DNA of 64,000 nucleotides from Lottiidibacillus patelloidae (lineage in GTDB: Bacteria > Bacillota > Bacilli > Bacillales > SA5d-4), in the NCBI RefSeq assembly GCF_002262935.1, contig NZ_NPIA01000001.1:434001-498000 (forward strand). Reading direction: 5' to 3'. Of the stretch, positions 32,703-41,758 are shown piece by piece; position 1 is the stretch's first letter, and every line of letters starts with the position of its first letter. The notes under the pieces were generated by a model. The model was not told the origin of the DNA, did not search any database, and worked only from the letters and a program-made list of their open reading frames with translations. The position numbers were made by a program, and so were the translations under genes.

Positions 32703-32797
32703 TTTAAGATACATAGTCGAATGCATTTGTAAAAAAATGTTATAATATTCTAAAATATAAACAATTCATTATTGTGAATGGAAGAGAGAGGGATTTA

Positions 32798-33313
32798 ATG
32801 AGGAAAACTTTAATGGTGAGTTCATTTATTATTTTCTTAGCAATGAGCATTGGCGGTCTTTTTTATTATGTAAGTCATGATGGAGAGTTTACGAAGTGGG
32901 GGCATACAACTTTTGGGAAAAGCATAACTAATGATGGGAAAGCCTACTATGTCGATTACCATTTTACATGGGATGGAATAGGTAATCCAACCTTAGAAAA
33001 AGTGGAATTCATAAAGAATGATGGAATAGTAATAACGGAAAATGACGTTCAATTTCGAATAAAAACATTTGTAGCTAACAACATGCGCGGGGCTTTTCCG
33101 GAAGAACAAGCTATTAAGGAAGGAATTGTTGATGAATTAATTCCTGTAAATGGTTATCAAGTAAAAGATGAATTTTATTTAGTTTTAATAGTTAAATTAG
33201 TTGATCCTGAGATGGATAATGATATTAAAACTGTAAGAATAACTTATAGTAAGTTCGGAATAACACAATTTCAAAACATACCATTTGATGATGGAATTAT
33301 TACGGACGAATAG
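32798..33313 (+). CDS. membrane-anchored hypothetical protein, 171 aa
   Basis: An N-terminal helix (TLMVSSFIIFLAMSIGGLFYYV) that may be a signal anchor, then a mainly beta extracytoplasmic domain (YYVDYHFTWDGIGNPTLEKVEFIKNDG ... YLVLIVKLVDPEMD ... VRITYSKFGITQ). No lipobox. ATG 32798 follows GAGAGAGGG. It lies between coaD and ylbJ, where B. subtilis has no gene. Family not recognised. Confidence 0.7.
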   Translation: MRKTLMVSSFIIFLAMSIGGLFYYVSHDGEFTKWGHTTFGKSITNDGKAYYVDYHFTWDGIGNPTLEKVEFIKNDGIVITENDVQFRIKTFVANNMRGAFPEEQAIKEGIVDELIPVNGYQVKDEFYLVLIVKLVDPEMDNDIKTVRITYSKFGITQFQNIPFDDGIITDE

Positions 33314-33379
33314 TCTTTTATTGGTAGGTACTAAAAAATATTTAAAAACAGCTGCAATAATAGAATTATAATTTCAATT

Positions 33380-33409
33380 AAAGGCAAGGAAAGTTTCTCC
33401 CTGCCTTTG
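33380..33409 (+). terminator. hairpin, probable terminator
   Basis: Stem AAAGGCAAGG/CCCTGCCTTT after the 171-aa gene; T run is short. Confidence 0.5.
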
Positions 33410-33450
33410 AATGAAATTTACTTTTATCAAATAGAATCACTTATTATATT

Positions 33451-33471
33451 GCCCTCTGAAGGGCTTTTTTT
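33451..33471 (+). terminator. rho-independent terminator
   Basis: Stem GCCCT-ctga-AGGGC followed by seven T residues, at the convergent junction with ylbJ. Confidence 0.8.
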
Positions 33472-34693
33472 AATTAGTTCGCTCGTTTTTCATTCTACCC
33501 ATATGCATTGTTATAAATAAACATAGTCCGAATAACGTAAAGAGTGGACCGATTGAAGTAAGATGCTCCCATAACTGCCAAGCTGTAGACTCAGCTTGGT
33601 TGTTTTCGTAAAATGGCGCGAAAACTGGCAAGTCTTTACCTAATCTATTTTGATATATTGGTTCATAGAGTACGTACGCTAAGAATGCAGCAATTAGCCC
33701 GTGAAAAATTCGTGCCACAAAAAATGGTTTGAAGCGAATATCAGTTTCAGCTAGGATACTAGCAACTTGTGCTTGTACGGAAAAACCGCTAAACCCTAAT
33801 ATGAAACTAGTTATAATTACTTTATGTAACAACGAAACATTTTCTGTGGCACTAGTAAGCTTACTGCCTAGCGTTATTTCAAATAACCCTGATAATAGGG
33901 GAACACTTAAGAAATCTGGGAGATAGAATACAGCTAATAGTATAGAAATACCTGTTGCTAAAATAGAAGTTAAATTGATGAGAGATAAAATACTATTTAG
34001 TACAGAAAATAATATAATAAAGCCACCGATCATTAGTAGCGTAGAAATGGAAGAGTATACTGCATCTCCTAACAGCTTACCAAATGGCCTTTTATCCTCT
34101 AATCTCGTTACATGCATCGATTTAAAAGCTTCAATGAGGATTGGTTTCTTTTTCTCATTTTGTTTTTTCTTTTCTTCTTTTTTACCGTGAAATCGCATTA
34201 AAAGACCAACGCAAATATTCCCTAAATAATGTGATAATGCCAGTAAAATGCCAAGTTGCGCATTTGCAAAAAAACCGACTGAAATAGCACTGAAAATAAA
34301 AAGAGGGTTTGAAGAGTTTGTGAAAGAAACTAATCTTTCAGCCTCAATTGCCGTCAATTCTTCCTCTTGCCGTAGTCTTGCTGTAAATTTTGCTCCGGCC
34401 GGAAACCCCGATGCCAGTCCCATTGCCCAAACGAATCCACCACTTCCAGGAACACGGAATAGTGGCCTCATAATAGGTTCTAATAAAACGCCTATAAAAC
34501 GAACGACCCCAAAGCCGATAAGTAGCTCAGATACGATAAAAAACGGGAGTAATGATGGAAAGACGACTTCCCACCACATTTGCAAACCTCTTAAGGATGC
34601 TTCAAAGGATGCTTTAGGAAAAAGAATCAATGAAAAGGCAATGAATGTCGTTGATAATGATAGGGTTATTGTTTTAATAGTAGAAGCATTCAA
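33470..34693 (-). CDS. ylbJ: sporulation integral membrane protein YlbJ
   Basis: 407 residues, about eight to ten helices with Gate/nucleoside-recognition-type segments. Conserved stretches include LRGLQMWWEVVFPSLLPFFIVSELLIGFGVV, GSGGFVWAMGLASGFPAGAKFTARLR and ILGFSGFSVQAQVASILAETDIRF. In B. subtilis YlbJ is needed for heat-resistant spores and is made under sigma-E control. The long minus-strand gene is divergent from ylbK. Confidence 0.94.
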   Translation of the reverse strand: MNASTIKTITLSLSTTFIAFSLILFPKASFEASLRGLQMWWEVVFPSLLPFFIVSELLIGFGVVRFIGVLLEPIMRPLFRVPGSGGFVWAMGLASGFPAGAKFTARLRQEEELTAIEAERLVSFTNSSNPLFIFSAISVGFFANAQLGILLALSHYLGNICVGLLMRFHGKKEEKKKQNEKKKPILIEAFKSMHVTRLEDKRPFGKLLGDAVYSSISTLLMIGGFIILFSVLNSILSLINLTSILATGISILLAVFYLPDFLSVPLLSGLFEITLGSKLTSATENVSLLHKVIITSFILGFSGFSVQAQVASILAETDIRFKPFFVARIFHGLIAAFLAYVLYEPIYQNRLGKDLPVFAPFYENNQAESTAWQLWEHLTSIGPLFTLFGLCLFITMHMGRMKNERTN

Positions 34694-34805
34694 AATTAAG
34701 TCCCCCTGAAAAACATGTCCTAAAACTAAATATACGCGTATACATAGTCAATTTAGACCATATGAATGAAATACAAATATACAGAGAGTAAATGGGGGAT
34801 AAAAA

Positions 34806-35600
34806 GTGGCTAACCCTAAAATAGGAATTGCACTTGGTTCAGGTGGTGCTAGAGGTTTTGCACATGTTGGTGTGATAAAATCATTAATAGAAGAAGGAAT
34901 ACCAATTGACCTCATTGCTGGTAGTAGCATGGGATCATTGGTTGCCGCCTTTTATGGTTCTGGATATGATATGAATACAATGGTAAAATTATCTACATCA
35001 TTTAGAAGAAAATATTACTTAGATTTTACCCTTCCTAAGATGGGGTTTATTTCTGGTAGAAAAGTAAAGGAATTAGTGAGGTTCTTCACGAAAGGTAAAA
35101 CAATTGAAGAATTATCTATACCTGTTGGAATTGTTGCCACCGATTTATTAAAAGGGGAAAAAGTAGTTTTCACAAAAGGAAATTTAAGCGATGCGGTAAG
35201 AGCTAGTATTTCTATACCTGGAATATTCGTTCCAGAGCAAATCGATGGTAGATTATATATCGATGGTGGAGTCGTAGATCGGGTGCCTGTCACCGTAGCA
35301 AAAGAAATGGGTGCAGATATTGTCATCGCAGTTGATGTTTCCCCATTTATTGCAGAACCAAAAATTAGTTCAATTCAAGATGTTATCATTCAAAGCATCG
35401 ATATTATGCAACGAGAACTAGTGAGACATATGGCGATGGATGCCAACGTTATGATTCGACCGAAGACTGAGAAATTTAGTTCTCGTGCGTTTGAAAACAT
35501 TCAAGAAATTATTGAGTGTGGTGAAAGGGAAACAAAAAAATGTATACCAAAAATAAAAGAAGAAATTGAGAAGTGGAAGGAGCAAGAAGGTTGTTCTTAA
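34806..35600 (+). CDS. ylbK: patatin-like phospholipase family protein YlbK
   Basis: 264 residues. Patatin-type serine hydrolase: oxyanion loop GSGGARGFAHVG, nucleophile elbow GSSMGS and catalytic Asp in YIDGGVVDRVP, all in order (Ser-Asp dyad). Homologous to RssA/YlbK. Predicted cytosolic or peripheral membrane lipase; natural lipid unknown. Starts at GTG 34806 after GGGGGATAAAAA; its last codons overlap the start of ylbL. Confidence 0.93.
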   Translation: MANPKIGIALGSGGARGFAHVGVIKSLIEEGIPIDLIAGSSMGSLVAAFYGSGYDMNTMVKLSTSFRRKYYLDFTLPKMGFISGRKVKELVRFFTKGKTIEELSIPVGIVATDLLKGEKVVFTKGNLSDAVRASISIPGIFVPEQIDGRLYIDGGVVDRVPVTVAKEMGADIVIAVDVSPFIAEPKISSIQDVIIQSIDIMQRELVRHMAMDANVMIRPKTEKFSSRAFENIQEIIECGERETKKCIPKIKEEIEKWKEQEGCS

Positions 35601-36625
35601 AAAACTCATTGCGGAAATTTTCTATCCTATCGTTCTTGTTAATTGTACTAGCTGTCACATTTATTGAATTACCTTATTATGTTACACAGCCAGGAGACGC
35701 TCAAAATTTAACTCCATTGGTTGCCGTTGAGGGTGGACATGGCTCTGAAGGTGCATTTATGTTGACGACAGTGCTAGTTGGCAAGGCAAATGTGGTTAAT
35801 TATCTATGGGCAAAAGTTAGTGACTATCGAGATTTATATTCTATTGAGGAAATTCGCCGTGATGATGAAAGTGATGAAGAATATCATACTAGACAATTAC
35901 ATTACATGGAAAACTCGAAAGAAACAGCGATTATTGTTGCCTATACTAAAGCTAATAAAACGATTGAAATAAAAGATAAAGGTTTGGTAGTCCTTTCAAT
36001 TATTGAAGGAATGCCATCGGAAAAAGCCCTCCAAGTTGGCGACCGAATTGTCGCTGCGGACAAACATACAATTTTTAATCATGAAGATTTAGAAGTTGCG
36101 ATTGAAGGGAAAAAGAAAGGCGATATAATTCAATTTGAAATAATCCGAGCAAACGAATCGTTGACAGTTACCTTGCCTTTAGCTCCTTTTCCAAAGAAAT
36201 ATCAAGTAGGTACAGAGGAAAAAGTAGGTATTGGTATATCGCATAAGGTAGAACGTGAATTAATAACAGATCCGAAAATTGAAGTTGATTCTGAAGATAT
36301 CGGTGGCCCATCTGCTGGACTTATGTTTACGTTAGCTATTTACAACCAACTAGTTGAAACTGATCTAACACATGGTTTGAAAATTGCCGGAACTGGTACA
36401 ATCTCTGAAAGTGGGAAAGTTGGCCCGATTGGTGGAATTAAACAGAAAGTAGTTGCTGCGGATCATGCTGGTGCAGCCATATTTTTCGCCCCAAATGAAG
36501 GTGGGGATGAAGACTCAAATTATAAAAATGCTTTAAAAGCGGCAGAGGATATTGGAACAACGATGAAAATTGTACCTGTCGATACTTTTGAAGATGCATT
36601 GAACTATTTAATGAACCTTAAGTAA
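35591..36625 (+). CDS. ylbL: PDZ-Lon-type membrane serine protease YlbL
   Basis: 344 residues. N-terminal membrane anchor (ILSFLLIVLAVTFIELPYYV), PDZ domain at about residues 125-200 (VLSIIEGMPSEKALQVGDRIVAAD) and a C-terminal Lon (S16) protease domain with catalytic Ser in GGPSAGLMF and Lys in GGIKQKVVAA. In B. subtilis YlbL takes part in recovery from DNA damage by degrading the division inhibitor YneA. Start TTG 35591 is 8 bp after AAGGAG; the open frame reaches GTG 35573. It overlaps ylbK by 10 bp. Confidence 0.93.
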   Translation: MFLKNSLRKFSILSFLLIVLAVTFIELPYYVTQPGDAQNLTPLVAVEGGHGSEGAFMLTTVLVGKANVVNYLWAKVSDYRDLYSIEEIRRDDESDEEYHTRQLHYMENSKETAIIVAYTKANKTIEIKDKGLVVLSIIEGMPSEKALQVGDRIVAADKHTIFNHEDLEVAIEGKKKGDIIQFEIIRANESLTVTLPLAPFPKKYQVGTEEKVGIGISHKVERELITDPKIEVDSEDIGGPSAGLMFTLAIYNQLVETDLTHGLKIAGTGTISESGKVGPIGGIKQKVVAADHAGAAIFFAPNEGGDEDSNYKNALKAAEDIGTTMKIVPVDTFEDALNYLMNLK

Positions 36626-36631
36626 AAGAGA

Positions 36632-36667
36632 AAGAACTTTGCCATTTTTGTGCAAAGTTCTTTTTTA
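36632..36667 (+). terminator. rho-independent terminator after ylbL
   Basis: Stem AAGAACTTTGC/GCAAAGTTCTT, then T residues. Confidence 0.92.
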
Positions 36668-36694
36668 ATGACAATATACGATCTTGGCAGTTTA

Positions 36695-37924
36695 TTATAA
36701 GTGACTGATGCGCACAGGGGTTGTACGGTATTCTTGATTAATTAAGCTTGTTCTTATCTCTTGAGGATATCCAAGTGCATATGCTCTAGTGGCACGGATG
36801 TCCATTTTTAACATTGGATCATCATGTTTTGCATTTAAGTTTGTAATGATTGGTTTTTCAACTTTTTTCTTTACTTCTTTTAAATAAGCTTGTCCTCGAT
36901 CTGTCATCCCTAATATTCTTATATAATTGACTTCCATTTTCTCTAAATAAGGTGCCATTTCTTCTTTCGTTGTATTCGTTAAGATATGGGTTAAAAAGCG
37001 CTGTAAACGAGTCCAAGTATATCTTTTCGTTTTAATGGCTTCCATGAATTCAGTGAAATTTGAAGCATCTTTTATTTTGTCTATCACACGATATTCTAAA
37101 CCTTCTTCGGCCTCATATATGGTTCGAAGTTCAGCAGGGTCTGTCACTGATAGTTTATATTGTAAATAAGGGAAATATATATCCCAATGATGATAAGTCT
37201 GATATGATTCATAATAGCTGATTAGTGCATCATATGTAGTTTCTGGGACTAATGATTTAATTTTATTAAGTTCGCCATTATTGCCAAGTAATATTTTTCT
37301 AATTCCAGTAGCACTTGCGATTGTATTATCGAATGGCTTTTCATCGTGATAGCCTGCGCCCGTTCTTTTTAACGTATGTGGCTGGATAGAACTTTTTTGT
37401 TCGTGAATTGCTTTAACATAATGGTAACCTAAAATATTATTTGGCATTGATAAGTCAACAGTATATTTTGCACTGTCTAGGGAATTATAGGCTAGAGATG
37501 AAGCTTTTGGAAAACTATACCCTTTAGCAATTTCTTTTTTTAATTGTTCGTCAAAAACTTGTTTATTTTCTGTCATGTATTGTACAGTGTTCTTGAATGC
37601 ATCAATTGAACCGTGTTCACTACCAAAACAGATGTCTGAAACGAATAACGTATCTAAAGCAGAAATTGCACCATTAGAAAAAACTTCGGCTTTCCCTGTA
37701 GCAAAGGCATATGGCAATTCAATAACTAAGTCAACGCCAGCTTGTAATGCCATTTTTGCACGAGTCCATTTAGAAACTAATGCAGGCTCGCCACGTTGTA
37801 AGAAGTTTCCGCTCATTACAGCGATGTAAACATCTGCATTTGTTTGTTCTTTTGTACCTTGAAGGTGAAAGTAATGCCCATTATGAAACGGATTGTATTC
37901 TACGATAACACCAGCAGCTTTCAT
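36695..37924 (-). CDS. tmcAL: tRNA(Met) cytidine acetate ligase TmcAL (YlbM)
   Basis: 409 residues. Uses ATP and acetate to make N4-acetylcytidine at the wobble position of elongator tRNA(Met). The N-terminal nucleotidyltransferase-like domain opens AAGVIVEYNPFHNGHYFHL (HxGH-type site), followed by MSGNFLQRGEPALVSKWTRAKMAL and DLVIELPYAFATG, all diagnostic. B. subtilis ylbM sits at the same place, antiparallel to ylbL. ATG 37924 has GAAGGGAAG upstream. Confidence 0.95.
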   Translation of the reverse strand: MKAAGVIVEYNPFHNGHYFHLQGTKEQTNADVYIAVMSGNFLQRGEPALVSKWTRAKMALQAGVDLVIELPYAFATGKAEVFSNGAISALDTLFVSDICFGSEHGSIDAFKNTVQYMTENKQVFDEQLKKEIAKGYSFPKASSLAYNSLDSAKYTVDLSMPNNILGYHYVKAIHEQKSSIQPHTLKRTGAGYHDEKPFDNTIASATGIRKILLGNNGELNKIKSLVPETTYDALISYYESYQTYHHWDIYFPYLQYKLSVTDPAELRTIYEAEEGLEYRVIDKIKDASNFTEFMEAIKTKRYTWTRLQRFLTHILTNTTKEEMAPYLEKMEVNYIRILGMTDRGQAYLKEVKKKVEKPIITNLNAKHDDPMLKMDIRATRAYALGYPQEIRTSLINQEYRTTPVRISHL

Positions 37925-38049
37925 AGATTTCTTCCCTTCGAATGTATTGTTAGAATTAGATTAGTACCCTTATTATAGTGTAAAGAAAAAACATTGACAA
38001 ATAGTGAAACGATAGCTATAATTAGCTTTGTTGTCTTGAGGTGAATAAG

Positions 38050-38568
38050 ATGAAATGGTCAGTATTTCAACTAAATCGATACCGTGATACGGGAATAAAT
38101 ATTAATGAAACAGTAGATGTAAGTGACCTTATGGAACGAGAGTCACAAATTAAAAAGATTGACCCAGTTACTGTAACCGGTCGAGGAGACATCGGTGCTG
38201 GTAAGATTACTTTTCAATTGCATATTACTGGGGAAATGATATTACCTTGTTCGCGGACATTAGAGGATGTGGAATATCCATTAGATATCCATACAGTAGA
38301 AACGTTTCTCTTAAGCGATAATGCCTCGATGTATGAAGATGAAGATATTCATAGTATTGATGGAGAAACCCTTGACTTATTACCGTATGTCAAGGAAAAT
38401 ATCTTACTAGAAGTTCCGTTACAAATTTTCAAAGAGAATATTGAAGAAGGTCAGGAAACAGAGGCGCCTCCAAAAGGTAACGATTGGGAGCTAATCTCTG
38501 AAAACGAAAAGCCGAAACAATTGGATCCGAGATTAGCGGAATTAGCTAAATTTTTTGATAAAAATTAA
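38050..38568 (+). CDS. ylbN: YceD family protein (DUF177), YlbN
   Basis: 172 residues of the YceD/DUF177 family: VTGRGDIGAGKITFQLHITGEMILPCSRTLEDVEYPLDI, an acidic middle and the C-terminal DPRLAELAKFFDKN. Nearly always linked to rpmF in bacteria and associated with 23S rRNA processing or ribosome assembly. ATG 38050 has TTGAGGTG upstream; GTG 38041 lies in that RBS. rpmF follows after 35 bp. Confidence 0.92.
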   Translation: MKWSVFQLNRYRDTGININETVDVSDLMERESQIKKIDPVTVTGRGDIGAGKITFQLHITGEMILPCSRTLEDVEYPLDIHTVETFLLSDNASMYEDEDIHSIDGETLDLLPYVKENILLEVPLQIFKENIEEGQETEAPPKGNDWELISENEKPKQLDPRLAELAKFFDKN

Positions 38569-38603
38569 AAAGTTAAGACATATGTTGTAAGGAGGTGGGA
38601 ACC

Positions 38604-38777
38604 GTGGCAGTACCTTTTAGAAAAACTTCTAAAACGAAAAAAAGACTTCGCCGTACTCATTTTAAGTTACAAGTTCCAGGCATGGTTGCTTGCCCTAACT
38701 GTGGTGAGTTGAAGATTTCACACCGTATCTGTAAAGAGTGTGGACAGTACAAAGGAAAAGAAGTTATTAGCAAATAA
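38604..38777 (+). CDS. rpmF: 50S ribosomal protein L32
   Basis: 57 residues: [21 protein letters not shown], then a four-cysteine zinc ribbon (CPNC ... CKEC). GTG 38604 is 5-6 bp after a perfect AAGGAGGTG, which rules out starting at 38595. Zinc-binding form of L32, not the cysteine-free type. Terminator follows directly. Confidence 0.97.
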   Translation: MAVPFRKTSKTKKRLRRTHFKLQVPGMVACPNCGELKISHRICKECGQYKGKEVISK

Positions 38778-38785
38778 TAATTTCA

Positions 38786-38820
38786 GAAAAAAAGTAGAGG
38801 ATATCCTCTGCTTTTTTTTA
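38786..38820 (+). terminator. rho-independent terminator after rpmF
   Basis: Stem AAAAAAAGTAGAGG/CCTCTGCTTTTTTT. Confidence 0.9.
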
Positions 38821-38891
38821 TTGACTTTTTTTCCTAGTTATATATGGTTGAGATAGATGACTTCAATTGCTAGTAAAGGTGTGACAAACAA

Positions 38892-39653
38892 ATGGAGAAA
38901 GTGACTTACAAAAAAATGGGATCTTTATGTTGGATAATGATTAACCGTCCAAACGTTCACAATGCAATTGATTATGATGTCATGGATCAATTGATGTCCC
39001 ACTTAACTACAGCAGAAAAGGATAGTGGTGTAAAAGCTATCATTTTAACAGGGGCTGGCGAAAAAACGTTTTGTTCTGGTGGAGACTTGCAAAAGTTTCA
39101 TTCGTTACATACGAAGGAAGAAGCATTGGTAATGCTTTCTAAAATGGGAGATGTTTTATATCGCATTGCGACATTCCCAAAAATTACAGTAGCCTTTTTA
39201 AATGGCACGGCTGTTGGTGGAGGGTGTGAACTTGCAACATCATGTGATTACAGACTAGCTCTCCCTGGCAATAAATTTGGATTCATCCAAGGTAGTTTAG
39301 GAATAACAACTGGTTGGGGAGGTACTACTCTACTAATGGAAAGAATTCATCCTAGTTTAGCATTGCCATTATTACATTCTTGTGAAAGAAAACAGACAGA
39401 GGAAGGTTTGAAAATTGGCTTTATCAATAGCCTTTTAAATAGAGAAGAACCTATTGAAGCACAAATAGAAGAGTGGATTAAACCACTAATTCATCCTAGT
39501 TTAGCAGTTTTACAGTCGTATAAAAGTTATTATATCGATCGCCTTCATACACTGGATGTTAAAGTTCGAATGGAGCGTGAAATAGAACAATGTGCAACGC
39601 TTTGGCAAGAAAAAGAACATCACGATGCAGTTAATGCTTTTCTGAGAAAGTAA
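38892..39653 (+). CDS. enoyl-CoA hydratase/isomerase family protein
   Basis: 253 residues of the crotonase fold: INRPNVHNAIDYDVMDQL, oxyanion-hole loop EKTFCSGGDLQKF, and GTAVGGGCELATSCDYRLALPGNKFGFIQGSLGI. The Glu at the hydratase position of the GGGCELA segment and a downstream GITTGWGG loop fit a hydratase/isomerase; substrate unknown (could be a 3-hydroxyisobutyryl-CoA hydrolase-like branch). Sits between rpmF and rsfA with its own gap on both sides. Confidence 0.88.
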   Translation: MEKVTYKKMGSLCWIMINRPNVHNAIDYDVMDQLMSHLTTAEKDSGVKAIILTGAGEKTFCSGGDLQKFHSLHTKEEALVMLSKMGDVLYRIATFPKITVAFLNGTAVGGGCELATSCDYRLALPGNKFGFIQGSLGITTGWGGTTLLMERIHPSLALPLLHSCERKQTEEGLKIGFINSLLNREEPIEAQIEEWIKPLIHPSLAVLQSYKSYYIDRLHTLDVKVRMEREIEQCATLWQEKEHHDAVNAFLRK

Positions 39654-39778
39654 CAAGCTCTATAACTACTCTCTTTTCTTCAATATTTTGGAATATTAGT
39701 AGAAAACATAGTCTATCTTTTTTCAAGCTTGCATATGTTTGAAGTAAGAATAGAAATATAGGAATGGGAGTGGTTAAC

Positions 39779-40348
39779 ATGTCAGTCATTAGGCAAGATG
39801 CATGGACAGATAATGAGGATATGATGCTTGCGGAAGTAGTTTTAAGGCATATTCGTGAGGGAAGTACACAGTTAGCAGCATTTGAGGAAATTGGGGCTCA
39901 ATTAAGAAGATCTGCCGCAGCTTGTGGGTTTCGTTGGAATTCATTAGTTCGAAAAAAATATAATACTGCCGTTGAATTAGCAAAAAAACAACGCAAAGAA
40001 TTAAAGAAAAAACCAAAAAGAAAAAATGAAAAACATAACTTTACGTATAGTAAACCGCAAGAAAATAGTGAAAATATTACAATTAATCAAGTAATTAATT
40101 TCTTGGCTTCTTTAAACAATAACAACAGCAACGCGGATGTTAAACGTGAAAACGATGAGTTGAAAGAAGAAAATGAGCGATTAAAAAGAGATTTAATATT
40201 GCTACAAGATAAGTATCAAAGTATTCAGAAGGACTACCGTTCATTATTGGATATTATGAATCGCGCGCGACAAATGATTGTTGTAAATGATGATAAGCAA
40301 GCAAAATATAAAAATGGAAATGCTCAATTACAAGATGCAAAAAAATAA
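39779..40348 (+). CDS. rsfA: prespore-specific transcription factor RsfA (YlbO)
   Basis: 189 residues. N-terminal Myb/SANT-like DNA-binding domain ([55 protein letters not shown]), a basic linker ([10 protein letters not shown]) and a C-terminal coiled coil (about residues 120-165: [21 protein letters not shown]). RsfA modulates sigma-F-dependent genes in the forespore of B. subtilis. ATG 39779 follows GGGAGTGG; the frame from 39764 overlaps the RBS. Confidence 0.92.
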   Translation: MSVIRQDAWTDNEDMMLAEVVLRHIREGSTQLAAFEEIGAQLRRSAAACGFRWNSLVRKKYNTAVELAKKQRKELKKKPKRKNEKHNFTYSKPQENSENITINQVINFLASLNNNNSNADVKRENDELKEENERLKRDLILLQDKYQSIQKDYRSLLDIMNRARQMIVVNDDKQAKYKNGNAQLQDAKK

Positions 40349-40382
40349 GAGGAATTAGCTTTCGCTAATTCCTCTTTATTTA
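40345..40382 (+). terminator. rho-independent terminator after rsfA
   Basis: Stem AGAGGAATTAGC-tttc-GCTAATTCCTCT; a second hairpin (AACCCTAG/CTAGGGTT) lies at 40392-40415. Confidence 0.88.
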
Positions 40383-40419
40383 TGGAAAAGAAAACCCTAG
40401 GCTAGGCCTAGGGTTCTAA

Positions 40420-41130
40420 AAAGCTTCCAGCGAGGTATTAAAAAAACTCCCCCGAGGTGCTAAAATATTTTTGGTTCGCCAACCAAAATATCAGCATACG
40501 GAGGAGTCAGAATGTCAAAAGACAATAATAGTTTAGCACACACAACATGGAATTGTAAGTATCACATCGTGTTTGCACCAAAGTATAGAAGACAAGTCAT
40601 TTATGGAAGAATAAAAAAAGATATCGGAGAAATACTTCGTGCCTTATGTGAGAGGAAAGGAGTCGAATAATAGAAGCGACTGCCTGTATCGATCACGTAC
40701 ATATGTTAGTTAGTATTCCACCTAAATTAAGTGTATCCTCGTTCGTAGGATACTTGAAAGGAAAAAGTAGTTTAATGATATTCGATCGCCATGCCAATTT
40801 GAAATATCGATATGGAAATCGAAAATTTTGGTGTACAGGATATTATGTGGACACAGTAGGAAGAAATAAGAAAGTAATACAAGAATATATAAAAAATCAA
40901 ATACAAGATGATATAGTCGCAGAACAATTAAGTATGATGGAATATATTGATCCATTCACAGGGGAAGAAACGAAGAAGAAAAAGAAAAGATAAAGGCAGA
41001 AGGCCTTTGAGGTCTGGCCAGTAAAAGTAGTACACCTGGCGAACCATTCAGTAGCCCTTTAGGGCTTGGTCAGTAACAAAGGCTTTCAGCCGCAGAGAAA
41101 ACCACCCGTTATCACGGGTGGTTTTTATTA
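40420..41130 (+). mobile_element. IS200/IS605-family element (tnpA only, decayed)
   Basis: The left end has the hairpin TTTTGGTT-cgcc-AACCAAAA at about 40468-40487 and an AAGCTTCCAGC stretch. The right end has GCCCTTTAGGGC near 41054-41065 and GGCTTTCAGC at about 41083-41092, which mirrors the left. Such subterminal hairpins, without inverted terminal repeats or target duplication, are typical of IS200/IS605 single-strand transposition. No tnpB accompanies it. Exact ends are estimated; the GGGTGG hairpin at 41098-41128 may belong to ylbP instead. Confidence 0.75.
40512..40993 (+). pseudogene. tnpA: IS200/IS605 transposase TnpA (Y1 HUH), frameshifted
   Basis: Frame 1 (40512-40670) encodes the N-terminus, HTTWNCKYHIVFAPKYRR ... 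LCERKGVE, then meets TAA TAG. The second frame carries on with EATACIDHVHMLVSIPPKLSV, containing the HUH motif HVH, and GYYVDTVGRNKKVIQEYI, holding the catalytic tyrosine, to 40993. A single missing A near 40667 (GTCGAATAATAG for GTCGAAATAATAG) explains the break. All catalytic residues remain, so the loss is recent or a sequencing error. Confidence 0.85.
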
Positions 41131-41604
41131 ATCTTCTTTTAATTTTACGCCTTCAGGTAACCAAACTAATGGATTCTCGCCTCTGTCACGTTGTACATCG
41201 TAAGTAACCGTTTCAAACCCCATTCTTTCCCAAAAACCATGTGATTGAACACGCGGATTAGTTTTGATTGGTAGTTTAAAGCTTTTAGCGAAGTTTACTA
41301 AAGCTGTTCCATACCCTTTGTTGCAATAGTTAGGTAATACTTCCAGTTTCCAAAGTTCTAAAAACTCGTGTTGTGGTTCAAAATATCTGTCGAATTGTTT
41401 ATCAACCTTATAAAGACTCATACGTGCAACTAATTTATCTCCGAAATAGATACCGTAAAAAGGGGATTCGCTATCATTTTCAATAATATTACTTTGCAAA
41501 TCTTCAAGCATTGATAACTCTTGTAAGCCATATTGTTTAAACTTTTTAAACTCTTCTAACGTTTTGTAATTTACAATTAATCGTTTTACTTTATAATTTT
41601 CCAA
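41128..41604 (-). CDS. ylbP: GNAT N-acetyltransferase YlbP
   Basis: 158 residues with GNAT elements: EFLELWKLEVLPNYCNKGYGTALVNFAKS contains the acetyl-CoA loop (Q/R-x-x-G-x-G/A form NKGYGTA). The last third, SHGFWERMGFETVTYDV, is the usual GFxxxG-like end. Matches YlbP by position and length. TTG 41604 follows GAGGTGAT; GTG 41613 lies within that site. Substrate unknown. Confidence 0.87.
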   Translation of the reverse strand: MENYKVKRLIVNYKTLEEFKKFKQYGLQELSMLEDLQSNIIENDSESPFYGIYFGDKLVARMSLYKVDKQFDRYFEPQHEFLELWKLEVLPNYCNKGYGTALVNFAKSFKLPIKTNPRVQSHGFWERMGFETVTYDVQRDRGENPLVWLPEGVKLKED

Positions 41605-41758
41605 ACGTATCACCTCTTCTAGAAGTACTCTTAATAAGATATTATACTATCATTTAACGAAAAATTCTGCAAAAAGTTGTCGGAAGTATATAATTTGTAT
41701 CGATTTTTTATGCTAAAATAGTAAAAAAACACTATTTCTTAAACTGAGGTGAAGTATT

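Noticed and set aside
40650-40690. Programmed frameshift in tnpA
   Set aside because: There is no slippery heptamer, IS200 TnpA is normally one frame, and one missing A restores a conserved reading; a mutation is simpler.
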